DNA of 64,000 bases from JAVBMJ01 sp031551275 (GCA_031551275.1 JAVBNX010000007.1:434001-498000); one strand, 5' to 3'; shown: positions 17,143-25,745, numbered from the stretch's first letter. Notes: generated by a model from the letters alone, not told the origin. Made by a program: numbers and translations.

Positions 17143-18609
17143 ATGGATAAAAGAACAAAGATCATAGCGACCATTTCGGACAAGAATTGCCAGCCCGAAT
17201 TCATCGCTTCGCTCTACCGGGCGGGAATGAACGTGGCCAGGATCAATTCGGCGCACGTGACCGTGGAGTCGGCAAAGAAGATCGTCGACAACGTCAGGGC
17301 CGTATCCGATAAGATCGGAATCATGATCGACACCAAAGGACCCGAGATCCGGGTGACCGCCATGGCCGAGGAGTGCGCGGACGGGATACCCGTCAAGACC
17401 GGGCAGGTGGTCAGGGTGAAGGGGACGTCGGACAATACGCCGAGCACGCCGGAGATGATCTACATGAACGACGCGTCGCTCTTTACCGACGTGCCCGTAG
17501 GGGCTTCGGTGCTGATCGACGACGGGGATCTGGAGCTCAGCGTGGTCGACAAGAGCGACGACACGCTGTTGTGCGAGGTCAAAAACGACGGGGTAATCAA
17601 GGGGCGCAAGAGCGTCAACGTGCCCGGGGTGGCCATCGACCTGCCCGCCGTGACCGAGAGGGACAAGCAATTCATCGAGTGGGCCATCGGCTACGACCTC
17701 GACTTTATAGCCCACAGCTTCGTGCGCAAGCAGCAGGACGTGCTCGAGGTCAAGAAGATCATCAAGGCCAAAAACAGCCAGATCAAGATCATATCCAAGA
17801 TCGAGAACCAGGAAGGGGTCGACAACCTGGACGAGATCATCAAGGAGACCTACGGGGTGATGGTGGCCAGGGGCGACCTCGGGGTGGAGATGCCCTTCGA
17901 GGAGATCCCCGTGGCGCAGCGCTACATCGTGCGCAAGTGCATCGAGGCCAAGACGCCCGTGATCATCGCCACCCAGATGTTGCAGTCGATGATCTCGTCG
18001 CCCCGCCCGACCAGGGCCGAGGTAAGCGATATAGCCAACGCGATCTACCAAAGGGTGGACGCCATCATGCTCAGCGGCGAGACGGCCAACGGGGAGTTCC
18101 CCGTCGAGGCGGTCAAGACCATGGCCCGGGTGGCCGAGGGGATCGAGCGCGACGAGACCAACAACCGCCCCTACATCGATATCAACATCGTGGGGGTAAA
18201 CCACGAGATCACCGCCCAGTTGGCGCGCTCGGCCGTCAGGGCCAGCGCCAACCTGCCCATCAAGGCGATCGTGATCGATACCCTGACCGGGCGCACGGGG
18301 CGTTACCTGGCCGCGTTCCGGGGCGACAAGCCCGTCTACGCGGTGTGTTACCGCAAGTCGGCGATGCGGCAACTGTCGCTCTCCTACGGGATATACGCCA
18401 TGTACAGGGAGCCTTCCGAGACGCACAACAGCTTTTTGCTGGGGATTCTCAACTACCTGGAGGACAAGAAGTGGATACACAAGGAGGACCTGGTCGTGGT
18501 GATCGGGGGGAGCTTCGGGACTACGGGCGGGGCGTCATTCGTCGAAATCGGGACGGTTCTTAATTTGGAGCACAAGGCCTATCAGGATAACCTGATGCGG
18601 AAAGGATAG
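17143..18609 (+). CDS. pyk: Pyruvate kinase
   Basis: 488 residues; converts phosphoenolpyruvate and ADP to pyruvate and ATP. Visible signatures are TKIIATISDKN (residues 5-15), the Arg-binding MNVARINSAH, IMIDTKGPEIRV, the FIAHSFVRKQQDV block, the KIENQEGVDNLDEI catalytic lysine region, MVARGDLGVEMP, and TPVIIATQMLQSMI followed by PTRAEVSDIANAI. The C-terminal allosteric domain is of standard length. Co-transcribed with aroQ, which supplies no obvious metabolic link other than shared use of phosphoenolpyruvate. Confidence 0.96.
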   Translation: MDKRTKIIATISDKNCQPEFIASLYRAGMNVARINSAHVTVESAKKIVDNVRAVSDKIGIMIDTKGPEIRVTAMAEECADGIPVKTGQVVRVKGTSDNTPSTPEMIYMNDASLFTDVPVGASVLIDDGDLELSVVDKSDDTLLCEVKNDGVIKGRKSVNVPGVAIDLPAVTERDKQFIEWAIGYDLDFIAHSFVRKQQDVLEVKKIIKAKNSQIKIISKIENQEGVDNLDEIIKETYGVMVARGDLGVEMPFEEIPVAQRYIVRKCIEAKTPVIIATQMLQSMISSPRPTRAEVSDIANAIYQRVDAIMLSGETANGEFPVEAVKTMARVAEGIERDETNNRPYIDINIVGVNHEITAQLARSAVRASANLPIKAIVIDTLTGRTGRYLAAFRGDKPVYAVCYRKSAMRQLSLSYGIYAMYREPSETHNSFLLGILNYLEDKKWIHKEDLVVVIGGSFGTTGGASFVEIGTVLNLEHKAYQDNLMRKG

Positions 18610-18629
18610 GGTTTTTTCGAGATGAAAGT

Positions 18630-18663
18630 GAACCGGCCGCGCCTTTTCAGGTACGGCCGGTTC
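18630..18663 (+). terminator. Hairpin downstream of pyk
   Basis: GAACCGGCCG (18630-18639) pairs perfectly with CGGCCGGTTC (18654-18663), 20 nt after the pyk stop. The following GGTTTGG is a poor T tract, so termination strength is uncertain. Confidence 0.55.
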
Positions 18664-18724
18664 GGTTTGGAATGGTGGAGATTGAGTTTCGGAAGAGCTT
18701 GCCGGAGCCGATCGGTCCGGGTCG

Positions 18725-18848
18725 GCGCTGTGCGTAGCGTGGGTCAGGTTTTGCAAATCGTTCGGTCCGAAATACCGGAGCATACTTAAGGTATGTGAGG
18801 ATTTTCGGGGCGGAGGATTTGTGAAAGATGGCCTGCGATACGCGCAGC
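18725..18848 (+). repeat. Family 1 long-hairpin repeat, copy 1
   Basis: 124 bp that form one imperfect inverted repeat. The outer ends are GCTGTGCGTAGCG and, read on the other strand, GCTGCGCGTATCG. The apical stem is CATAC (18781-18785), loop TTAAG, GTATG (18791-18795). Close relatives lie at 60694-60817 (same strand) and 47641-47763 (other strand). It fills the gap between the convergent pyk and phoR genes, and its right end overlaps the phoR stop codon by one base. Confidence 0.8.
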
Positions 18849-20554
18849 TACTTAGACTTGGGTAATTTGAACAAGAACTCTAAACCGCCGTTCGGGGCGT
18901 TCTTGGCAGTGATGCTTCCTCTATGAAAAGCGACGGCGTTGCGGACGATCGACAGGCCCAGGCCCGAGCCGCCCGTGTCGCGGGTGCGGCCCTCGCTGAT
19001 GCGGTAGAAGCGCTCGAACAGGCGCGGCAGGTGCTCTTCGCCGGGGATGCCCACGCCGTTGTCGGCGTAGGAGAAGTAGTAGAAGGCGTTGTCCTCGTTG
19101 TAGATCGAGATGCGGATCGAGCTACCCTTGCCTGCGTAACGGATGGCGTTGTCGGTCAAATTGCGGAAGATCGAGTAGAGCAGGTTGCGGTTGCCCAGCA
19201 CGCTGACCGTGGGCCAGATGTTCCACTCCATCTTCATCTCGCGGGCGATTAGGGGCTCGGAGAGGTCGTCGCGCAGTCCCTCCAAAAGGGTTGTGACGGC
19301 GACGGGCTCCATGCTGAAGGATTGGGGGGCCTCCTCGATCCGGGTGATCAGGCTCATGTCGGCGATCAGTTCCGAGAGCACGACCGACTGGCCGAAGGCC
19401 TTTTCGAGGAACTGGCGTTGCTTCTCCGCGGGCAGGGATTGCTGCGAAAGGGTCTCCAGGTAGCCGCGGATCGCGGTGACGGGGGTGCGCAGCTCATGGG
19501 CGATGTTGCCCGTCATCTCCTGCTTCAGGCGGCGGTTCTTCTCTTTGGTGGTCACGTCGTTGAGGATCAGCTCCAGGCTGCCGTCGTCGAAACGGTTGGC
19601 CCTGACCGTGAAGTGCTTGCCCTGGGCGTCGATCCGGGTCTCGAAGTATTTTTCCGCCCCGGCGGGGCTTGTCAAGAAGGCGGCCACGCCGGCGAAGGCG
19701 GGGTCGTCCAGCACCGTGGCGGGCGAGGGGTCGCTTTGGTTGGAGATCGTGTTGAGGTACTGGATGAAAAGGCCGTTCCAGAACTCGGGTTGGCGGTCGG
19801 GGGTAAAAAAGCAGATGCCCTCCTGCGAGCTGTGGATGTGTTGCAGCAGTTTTTCGCGCTCGCGGGCCACCGATTGCCTGCTTTCGCTGATCTGGCGGTA
19901 GGACTCGGCGATGCGCGCGCCGATCTCGCCCAGCTCGTCCTCCGGGAAGCTGACCCCGGGGATCGGTTTGTCGTACTGTCCGGCCAGCGAGGCGAAGTCG
20001 CGCAAACGGTCGATCGACTTGCCGAAGAGCCCCGCGACGTAGTTGATGACCAGCAGCATGGCCGCCAATAGGGCCAGGATCCAGTAGAGGAAGAGGTTGT
20101 CGGCCTTCAAAATCCGCCTCACGCCCAAATCGTAGGGCAGCGCGACGCGGATGTATCGGTCGGGAAGGCGTTTGGCGTAGTAGAGGTACTCCACCCCGTC
20201 GGTGGCCGATGTGCGCACTGAGGTGCCCGAGCCGTTCTCGCTGGCCTTGGCCACCTCGGGGCGGTTGGCGTGGTTCTCCCTGGTGGGGGCTGTGTTGTCG
20301 TAGAGTACGCCGCCCGCAAGGTCCAGCACGGTCAGGCGCAGGCCCGGGGGCAGCAGGATGGTCAAGCTGTCGAGGCTCTCGCCCTGCTCCAGGGCCCGGT
20401 CGGTAAGGGCGGCGTAAGCGTCCAGCCGGGCGGTCAGGGCCGAGGTCTTGGCGTTGCGTTCCTGCTTGCGCTCCAGAAGGAGGATGACTGCGGTAAACGC
20501 CGTGAAGATTACCACGAACCAGAGGAAAAGTTTTTGCTTATAGTTCAGTTTCAT
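18848..20554 (-). CDS. phoR: Phosphate-regulon sensor histidine kinase PhoR-like
   Basis: 568 residues. Two membrane helices (about 8-26 and 155-176) enclose a 130-residue periplasmic sensor region. A HAMP-like linker (178-225) and a PAS-like domain (about 235-335) follow, then HisKA with the phospho-acceptor His353 in NIAHELRTPVTAIRG, and HATPase_c with FRNLTDNAIRYAGKG (N box), DNGVGIP (G1), LFERFYR (F) and GGSGLGLSIV (G2). Its ATG overlaps the response-regulator stop by 4 nt. Position at the end of the pst-phoU operon, plus architecture, supports a PhoR role; specificity for phosphate is inferred from context. Confidence 0.9.
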   Translation of the reverse strand: MKLNYKQKLFLWFVVIFTAFTAVILLLERKQERNAKTSALTARLDAYAALTDRALEQGESLDSLTILLPPGLRLTVLDLAGGVLYDNTAPTRENHANRPEVAKASENGSGTSVRTSATDGVEYLYYAKRLPDRYIRVALPYDLGVRRILKADNLFLYWILALLAAMLLVINYVAGLFGKSIDRLRDFASLAGQYDKPIPGVSFPEDELGEIGARIAESYRQISESRQSVAREREKLLQHIHSSQEGICFFTPDRQPEFWNGLFIQYLNTISNQSDPSPATVLDDPAFAGVAAFLTSPAGAEKYFETRIDAQGKHFTVRANRFDDGSLELILNDVTTKEKNRRLKQEMTGNIAHELRTPVTAIRGYLETLSQQSLPAEKQRQFLEKAFGQSVVLSELIADMSLITRIEEAPQSFSMEPVAVTTLLEGLRDDLSEPLIAREMKMEWNIWPTVSVLGNRNLLYSIFRNLTDNAIRYAGKGSSIRISIYNEDNAFYYFSYADNGVGIPGEEHLPRLFERFYRISEGRTRDTGGSGLGLSIVRNAVAFHRGSITAKNAPNGGLEFLFKLPKSK

Positions 20555-21243
20555 GATTTATCGCTGTCTAATGCCGAAAGGTCGAACCGGTAGCCGTAGC
20601 CCGAACGGTTGGAGATCAGCCGGGCGCAGGGGCCCAGCTTTTTGCGCAGGCGGGTAATGTGGACGTCCACCGTGCGCTCGGTGATGTAGGGGGTCTCCTT
20701 CCACAGGGCGTCGATCATGTCCTGGCGCGAGAAGATGCGGCCCGGGTTGGAGGCCAGCAGCGCCAGGACCTCGAACTCGGTCTTGGTCAGGGCGACGCGC
20801 TCACCGGATATCGTGCACTCCTTGAGGGTATCGTCGATGGTCATCTCCCCGTGTTGCATCACGGCGGGGGCTTCCGCCTGGCGGCCGCGCCTCAGAACGG
20901 CGCGCACGCGGGCCAGCACCTCCTTGACGGAGAAGGGTTTTTGGATGTAGTCGTCGCCCCCTACCGAAAAGCCCGTGAGCATATCGTTCTCGGTGTCCTT
21001 GGCGGTCAAAAAGACGATCGGGGTTTGGTCCCCGTTCTTGCGCAGCGTCTCGGCCATACGATAGCCCGACATGCCCCCCATCATCACGTCCAGAAGGATC
21101 AGGGCGTGGCCGGGGGTCAGCATTTTGAGGGCCTCTTCCGCGCTGTGGGCGCACTCCACCTCGTAGCCCTCGCTCGAGAGGTTGAAGGCGAGGATCTCGC
21201 AGATATCGGGTTGGTCGTCGACCACTAAGATTCTAACAGCCAT
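20551..21243 (-). CDS. phoB: Response regulator PhoB-like (OmpR family)
   Basis: 230 residues. Receiver domain with acidic pocket VVDDQPD (7-13), phospho-acceptor Asp52 in LILLDVMM, Thr in FLTAKD and Lys in YIQKPF. The winged-helix output domain follows (about 133-222) with LTKTEFEVLALLA and the recognition segment ITERTVDVHITRLRKKLG. OmpR/PhoB-type regulators bind head-to-tail direct repeats of 11-bp period, which matches the repeat arrays found upstream of pstS and the porin gene. It lies 5 nt after phoU and overlaps phoR. Confidence 0.92.
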   Translation of the reverse strand: MAVRILVVDDQPDICEILAFNLSSEGYEVECAHSAEEALKMLTPGHALILLDVMMGGMSGYRMAETLRKNGDQTPIVFLTAKDTENDMLTGFSVGGDDYIQKPFSVKEVLARVRAVLRRGRQAEAPAVMQHGEMTIDDTLKECTISGERVALTKTEFEVLALLASNPGRIFSRQDMIDALWKETPYITERTVDVHITRLRKKLGPCARLISNRSGYGYRFDLSALDSDKS

Positions 21244-21248
21244 ACGCG

Positions 21249-21938
21249 TCAGTTTTCGTTCTCATGCAAAGGTAGGTTTTTTGGCCCGTGTTTGAGCACC
21301 TTGGCGTCGACGTAGAAGACGATGTCCTCGACGATGTTGCTGCAATGGTCGCCGATGCGCTCCAGCTTGCGGATCAGCAGCGAGAGTTTCAGCGCGCAAA
21401 GGGCTTTGGAGGGGTCCTGCTCCACGGCGGCGGCCAGGATGGGGAACGAGTCGCGGAAAATTTCGTCGATCCGCTCGTCCCGGGCCAGGATCCTGCCCGA
21501 GAGGCGCGTGTTCTCCGAAGTGAGGGCCACGAAGCTGTCGGAGAGCATCATGATCAGGGTGTCGAACATCTCCTCCAATTGCAGTTGGTCGATCACTTCG
21601 GGGGGGAAGGTGTTGCAATCCTGTTCGACCACGTGGCGGGCGATGCCCTCGCAGAAGTCGCCGATGCGCTCCAGCGTGCTGCTGATCTTGATCAGCGAGA
21701 GGACCAGCCTCAAATCGACCGCCACGGGGCTGTACAGGGCGATGAAGTTCTCGCAGTCGGAGTCGATCTTGAGTTCGAAGGCATCGACGCGCTTCTCCCT
21801 TGCGGCGATCTCGCGGGCCAGATCGGCCTCGCCGTGGAGGAAGGCTTGTTTTGATTTTTCGAGTTGGGAGAGTACCAGCCTCCACATGGCGCTTATCTGT
21901 TCGCGGAGGTCTTGGAGTTCTTTTTCGGTGTGTTTCAT
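21249..21938 (-). CDS. phoU: Phosphate-specific transport accessory protein PhoU
   Basis: 229 residues in two similar three-helix bundles, the PhoU fold. Each bundle has the metal-binding type of motif (DAFELKIDSDCENFIALYSP in the first half; DERIDEIFRDSFP in the second) and the family phrase STLERIGDFCEGIA is echoed by RKLERIGDHCSNIVED. PhoU couples the Pst transporter to the PhoR kinase, damping the Pho response when phosphate is plentiful. The gene is 170 nt downstream of pstB, and the gap holds a family 2 hairpin repeat. Confidence 0.95.
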   Translation of the reverse strand: MKHTEKELQDLREQISAMWRLVLSQLEKSKQAFLHGEADLAREIAAREKRVDAFELKIDSDCENFIALYSPVAVDLRLVLSLIKISSTLERIGDFCEGIARHVVEQDCNTFPPEVIDQLQLEEMFDTLIMMLSDSFVALTSENTRLSGRILARDERIDEIFRDSFPILAAAVEQDPSKALCALKLSLLIRKLERIGDHCSNIVEDIVFYVDAKVLKHGPKNLPLHENEN

Positions 21939-22003
21939 GGTTTTGTGGTGTTTTATGCCTTATTTTTCCCGCCCAGCCTTCGTCCTGGGAGGTTCCTTGT
22001 CTT

Positions 22004-22092
22004 TCGATCACCCATCCCCCGGCCCCTTCCCTAACCGTAGGGAAGGGGAGCTTTTCTAAGGTGCTGCCGCCCTTTCCCCATTGCTGGGCCGT
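22004..22092 (-). repeat. Family 2 repeat, short copy inside the pst-phoU operon
   Basis: Read on the minus strand this carries the landmarks of the 212-bp repeat in order: ACGGCCCAGC, GGCGGCAGCACCTTA, the stem CCCCTTCCCTA (CGGT loop) TAGGGAAGGGG at 22023-22048, and GGGTGATCG. The right-hand third of the element is missing. The perfect 11-bp stem lies in the transcript between pstB and phoU and could act as an attenuator or processing site; that is inference. Confidence 0.65.
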
Positions 22093-22108
22093 TAGTGTGT
22101 TCGCGGGG

Positions 22109-22855
22109 TTAGCCGAATCGGCCGGTTATGTAGTCCTGGGTTTGTTTTTTTTGGGGGCTGAGGAACATTTTTTTCGTGTCGTTGTACTCGACTAGTTCGC
22201 CCAGCATGAAAAAGCCGGTTTTGTCGCTTACGCGGGCGGCTTGCTGCATGTTGTGGGTGACGATCACGATGGTGTAGGCCTTTTTTAGGGTGTGGATCAG
22301 CTCTTCGATCTTTGAGGTCGAGATGGGGTCTAAGGCGGAGGCGGGCTCGTCCATCAGAAGGATCTCGGGGGAGATGGCCAGGGCGCGGGCGATGCAGAGC
22401 CTTTGCTGCTGGCCGCCCGAGAGTTCGAAGGCGGACTTTTTGAGCTTGTCTTTTACCTCGTCCCACAGGGCGGCGTCTTTCAGGGACTGCTCGACCCTTT
22501 GGCTGACGGTCGCTTTGTCGTTGATGCCGTTGACCCTTAGGCCGTAGGCCACGTTCTCGTAGATCGTCTTGGGGAAGGGGTTGGGCTTCTGGAAGACCAT
22601 GCCGACGTGTTTGCGCAGCTCGTCCACCTGGATGCCCCGGCGGTAGATGTCTTTTCCGTTGATAAGGCATTCGCCCACGAGGCGGGTGTTCTCGATCAGG
22701 TCGTTCATCCGGTTGAAAAGCCTTAAAAAGGTCGACTTGCCGCAGCCAGAGGGGCCGATAAAGGCCGTGACCGTGTTGGGGGCCATGTGCATGTCGATGC
22801 CTTTGAGGGCGTGGAAGTCGCCGTAGTAAAAATCGACGTTCTTTGCTTCTATCAT
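22109..22855 (-). CDS. pstB: Phosphate ABC transporter ATP-binding protein PstB
   Basis: 248 residues; energises phosphate import by the Pst complex. Walker A GPSGCGKST (about 33-41), Q-loop VFQKPNPFP, ABC signature LSGGQQQRLCIARALA, Walker B ILLMDEPASALD and switch His in IVTHNMQQAARV. The PstB-specific FNRMNDLIENTRLVGE stretch is present. The ATG at 22855 overlaps the pstA stop by 4 nt; an apparent longer frame upstream merely runs antisense-free through pstA in another phase. Confidence 0.97.
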   Translation of the reverse strand: MIEAKNVDFYYGDFHALKGIDMHMAPNTVTAFIGPSGCGKSTFLRLFNRMNDLIENTRLVGECLINGKDIYRRGIQVDELRKHVGMVFQKPNPFPKTIYENVAYGLRVNGINDKATVSQRVEQSLKDAALWDEVKDKLKKSAFELSGGQQQRLCIARALAISPEILLMDEPASALDPISTSKIEELIHTLKKAYTIVIVTHNMQQAARVSDKTGFFMLGELVEYNDTKKMFLSPQKKQTQDYITGRFG

Positions 22856-23721
22856 TGAGTCTTTACTTTGTTTGAGAAATAGCGGCGCAGGACGGTCGCT
22901 AAAATGTTTATGAGCAGTACGATCAGGATCAGCACCAGCGCCGTGCCGTAGGCGATCGGGCGGCTGGCCTCGATGTCGGTGCCCGAGGTGGCGATCACGT
23001 AGAGGTGGTAGGGCAGGGCCATGACCTGGTCGAAGATGCTGTTCGGGAGTTTGGGCAGGAAGTAGGCGGCCACCGTGAAGAGGATCGGGGCCGTCTCGCC
23101 CGAGACGCGGCCCACGGAGAGGATCAAACCCGTGATGATGTTGGGGAAGGCCATCGGCAGGGTAACCCGGTGGATGGTTTGCAGCTTGGTCGCTCCCAAG
23201 GCGAGGCTGCCCGTGCGGAAGGTGTCGGGGATGGCTTTGAGGGCCTCCTCGGTCGTGCGGATGATCAGCGGCAGCACCAGAAGGCCCAGGGTAAGCGAGC
23301 CTGCCAGGATGGAGTCGCCGAAGCCCAGCGTGTTGACGAACAGGGCCATGCCGAACAAGCCGAAGACGATCGAGGGGATGCCGCCCAGGTTGTTGGTCAT
23401 CACGCGGATGAATTTGACCATTAGGCCGTTGCCCGCGTATTCGTTCAGGTAGATGCCCGCCATAACGCCCAGGGGGAAGGCGAAGACGGCGCTTCCTATG
23501 ACCAGGCAAAGCGTGCCGACGATGGCGGGGAAGATGCCCCCGGCGGTCATGCCGTCGGTGGGGGCGGTGGTCAGGAATTCCCAGCTGATTACCCCGGCGC
23601 CGTGCCAGACGATAAAGCCGAGGATCCACAATAGGATGCCCACGACGATAAGGCCCAGCAGGCGGAAGGTCCAGAAAGCGAGGGTTTGGGCGTTGCGTTT
23701 GCCTATGTGAAAAAGGGTCAT
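22852..23721 (-). CDS. pstA: Phosphate ABC transporter permease PstA
   Basis: 289 residues with six predicted transmembrane helices and the BPD transporter motif region EEALKAIPDTFRTGSLALGATKLQT..LPMAFPNIITGLIL, which contacts PstB. The conserved GGIPSIVFGLFGMALFV and the C-terminal SRPIAYGTALVLILIV segments are typical of PstA. Overlaps by 4 nt at both ends (pstC upstream, pstB downstream), which indicates tight translational coupling. Confidence 0.96.
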   Translation of the reverse strand: MTLFHIGKRNAQTLAFWTFRLLGLIVVGILLWILGFIVWHGAGVISWEFLTTAPTDGMTAGGIFPAIVGTLCLVIGSAVFAFPLGVMAGIYLNEYAGNGLMVKFIRVMTNNLGGIPSIVFGLFGMALFVNTLGFGDSILAGSLTLGLLVLPLIIRTTEEALKAIPDTFRTGSLALGATKLQTIHRVTLPMAFPNIITGLILSVGRVSGETAPILFTVAAYFLPKLPNSIFDQVMALPYHLYVIATSGTDIEASRPIAYGTALVLILIVLLINILATVLRRYFSNKVKTQ

Positions 23722-24926
23722 ACGCCTTTGTTCTTTTGTTGTTTGGAGATCACTTCGGCGGAGATGCTGATAATGAGCGTGATCAGGAACAGGATGCAGC
23801 CCAGCAGGAACAGCGCCTGGTAGTGGGCGCCCCCGGCGGGGGCCTCGCCCAGTTCGGCGGCGATGGTGGCGGGGATGGTCCGCACGGGTTGGAAGAGGCT
23901 GTGGGGGATCACGGCGGCGTTGCCGGTTACCATCAAAACGGCCATCGTCTCGCCGATCGCGCGGCCGATGCCCAACACCACGGCGGCCGAGATGCCCGAG
24001 GAGGCGTAGGGGACGATCACTTTGTAGATCGTCTGCCATTGGGTCGCGCCCAGGGCCAGACTCGCCTCGCGCATCGCCTTGGGGGTGCCGCGCATGGCGT
24101 CCTCGGCGATGGTAATGATCGTGGGCAGGGCCATGATGGCCAGGATGATGCTGCCTGCCAGGGCCGTTTCGCCGACGGGGAGGTTCAAAGCCTTTTGGAT
24201 CAGGGGCACGATGACCACCAGGCCGAAGAAGCCGTAGACGACCGAGGGGATGCCCGCCAGAAGCTCGATGGCGGGTTTTAAGGTTTTGCGCACCCTCGGG
24301 CTGGCCAGCTCGCTCAGGTAGATCGCTACCCCCAAGCCCAGGGGCAGGGCGATCAGGATGGCGAAGAGGCTGACCCACAGCGTGCCCAGGATCAAAGGCA
24401 GCACCCCGAACTGGGGCGAGGGGGTGGCGGTGGGAAGCCAGTCCTTACCGCCGAAGAACTCGCCGGGTGTGATCTTCGGGATGGGGAGCTGTTTGACGCT
24501 GCGGGAGGTCGCGGGGGCGTACTTTTCGGGCAAAAAGGCGATGATGTTGGGGTCGGCGGCGATCACTTCGGCCAGTTTTTCGGGGAGCAATTCGTACTCC
24601 TCGCCGAGTTGTTCGTCGTCGTAGAGCGAAAAGATCTCGTCGAACCGGAAGGGGCGGATCTCGGTATTTTTGCCGCCCAGCTCGCTCCATGAGGTGGTCT
24701 CAAAGTCGAAAATGCGCTTGATCTGCTGCGGGTCGAGCTCACCGACGGGGTTGGAGGCGTTCAGGCACAGCACGTAGCCCTTTTCAACCGCCGGGGAGCG
24801 GAAGAGCCCGAAGCCCTCCTTGAACAAAAAGACGACGATCAGAAGGATCGCAAGGCTTGCCACACCCCCGGACAGGGTAAGCAAGCCTTCGACGATCTTG
24901 GTTGTAACGCGTTTGAAACCTTTCAC
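23718..24926 (-). CDS. pstC: Phosphate ABC transporter permease PstC with an embedded PstS-like segment
   Basis: 402 residues, longer than the usual 300-320 of PstC. Starts at GTG (24926), directly after the pstS stop. TM1 is at about 14-40; the remaining helices start at about residue 172, with the permease motif EDAMRGTPKAMREASLALGATQWQT and GIPSVVYGFFGLVVI. Between TM1 and TM2 lies a periplasmic stretch of about 125 residues. In it, SNPVGELDPQQIKRIF and TTSWSELGG (59-85) align with SNKVKKLTREQLEGIF and ITNWKELGG of the PstS encoded just upstream. It looks like a truncated phosphate-binding-protein domain built into the permease. Confidence 0.93.
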   Translation of the reverse strand: MKGFKRVTTKIVEGLLTLSGGVASLAILLIVVFLFKEGFGLFRSPAVEKGYVLCLNASNPVGELDPQQIKRIFDFETTSWSELGGKNTEIRPFRFDEIFSLYDDEQLGEEYELLPEKLAEVIAADPNIIAFLPEKYAPATSRSVKQLPIPKITPGEFFGGKDWLPTATPSPQFGVLPLILGTLWVSLFAILIALPLGLGVAIYLSELASPRVRKTLKPAIELLAGIPSVVYGFFGLVVIVPLIQKALNLPVGETALAGSIILAIMALPTIITIAEDAMRGTPKAMREASLALGATQWQTIYKVIVPYASSGISAAVVLGIGRAIGETMAVLMVTGNAAVIPHSLFQPVRTIPATIAAELGEAPAGGAHYQALFLLGCILFLITLIISISAEVISKQQKNKGV

Positions 24927-25745
24927 TTACTTCACGGTAATAAAGCCGATCTCCGATACGATCTTCTGGCCGGCGTCAGAGAGGACGTAATCCAGGAAGG
25001 GTTTGACTTTGGCGGCGGCGTTGGTCGTATAGTAGTAGTACAGGGGGCGGACGATGGGGTAGCTCTTGTTCTTGGCGTTGGCGATCGAGGGCTCGACGTA
25101 GGTTTTGCCCTGGTCGTAGGAGACATGCACGGCGGCGACATCCTTATTGAGGTAGGCCAGGCCCACGTAACCGATCGCGCCCTTGGTCTGGCTTACCGAC
25201 TGGATGATGGCTCCCGTGGCGGGCATCGACATGATGCCGCTCAGGTAGTTCTTGTTCTTGAGCACACTCTCCTTGAAGAACTCGTAGGTGCCCGAGGAGG
25301 TTTCCCTGGAGTAGGGGACGATCTTCAGGTCGTCGCCGCCAAGCTCTTTCCAGTTGGTAATCTTGCCCGTGAAGATGCCTTCGAGTTGCTCGCGGGTCAG
25401 CTTTTTGACCTTGTTGGAGGGGTGGACGACGATGGCCAGGGCGTCCCAGGCGGCAATGACCTCTTTGACGGTCTTGCCGCCCTCCTGGAGTTTTTGTTTC
25501 TCGTCGAATTTTATTTTGCGCGAGGCCTGCGCCAGGTCGGTCGTGCCCTCCACCAGGGCGGAGATGCCTACGCCGCTGCCGCCTCCTGTAACCGTTACGG
25601 TTTGGGACGGGTTGGCCTTCATAAAGCTCTCGGCCTCTTTCTGGGAGAGGGGGAGCATGGTGTCGGAACCTTTGATCTTCTGGGCCTGGATGTTGAGGGT
25701 CAGGGCTGTTAAAAGGGTGGCGGTTAAAAAAAACGTCTTTTTCAT
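24927..25745 (-). CDS. pstS: Periplasmic phosphate-binding protein PstS
   Basis: 272 residues. Signal peptide to about residue 21 (LNIQAQ). Phosphate-site marks of the PstS family: KGSDTMLPLSQ near the N-terminus, TGGGSGVGISALVEGTTDLAQASR (about 53-76), and YSRETSSGTYEFF (Ser-Gly-Thr anion loop). The C-terminal PFLDYVLSDAGQKIV completes the fold. The ATG at 25745 is preferred: it starts a normal signal peptide and follows the -7 element at 25767-25774 by about 21 nt, whereas an in-frame TTG at 25769 lies within that element. A four-unit, 11-bp-period repeat upstream is a candidate Pho box. Confidence 0.96.
   Translation of the reverse strand: MKKTFFLTATLLTALTLNIQAQKIKGSDTMLPLSQKEAESFMKANPSQTVTVTGGGSGVGISALVEGTTDLAQASRKIKFDEKQKLQEGGKTVKEVIAAWDALAIVVHPSNKVKKLTREQLEGIFTGKITNWKELGGDDLKIVPYSRETSSGTYEFFKESVLKNKNYLSGIMSMPATGAIIQSVSQTKGAIGYVGLAYLNKDVAAVHVSYDQGKTYVEPSIANAKNKSYPIVRPLYYYYTTNAAAKVKPFLDYVLSDAGQKIVSEIGFITVK

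Noticed and set aside
18725..18848. Family 1 repeat as a coding fragment or tRNA-like gene
   Set aside because: The three copies differ in ways that break any shared reading frame but keep pairing, and no acceptor stem, T loop or CCA end is present.
22856..24378. Extended minus-strand frames that would fuse pstA or pstB to upstream sequence
   Set aside because: The extra residues are out-of-phase readings of the preceding permease genes; family length and 4-nt overlaps fix the starts at 23721 and 22855.
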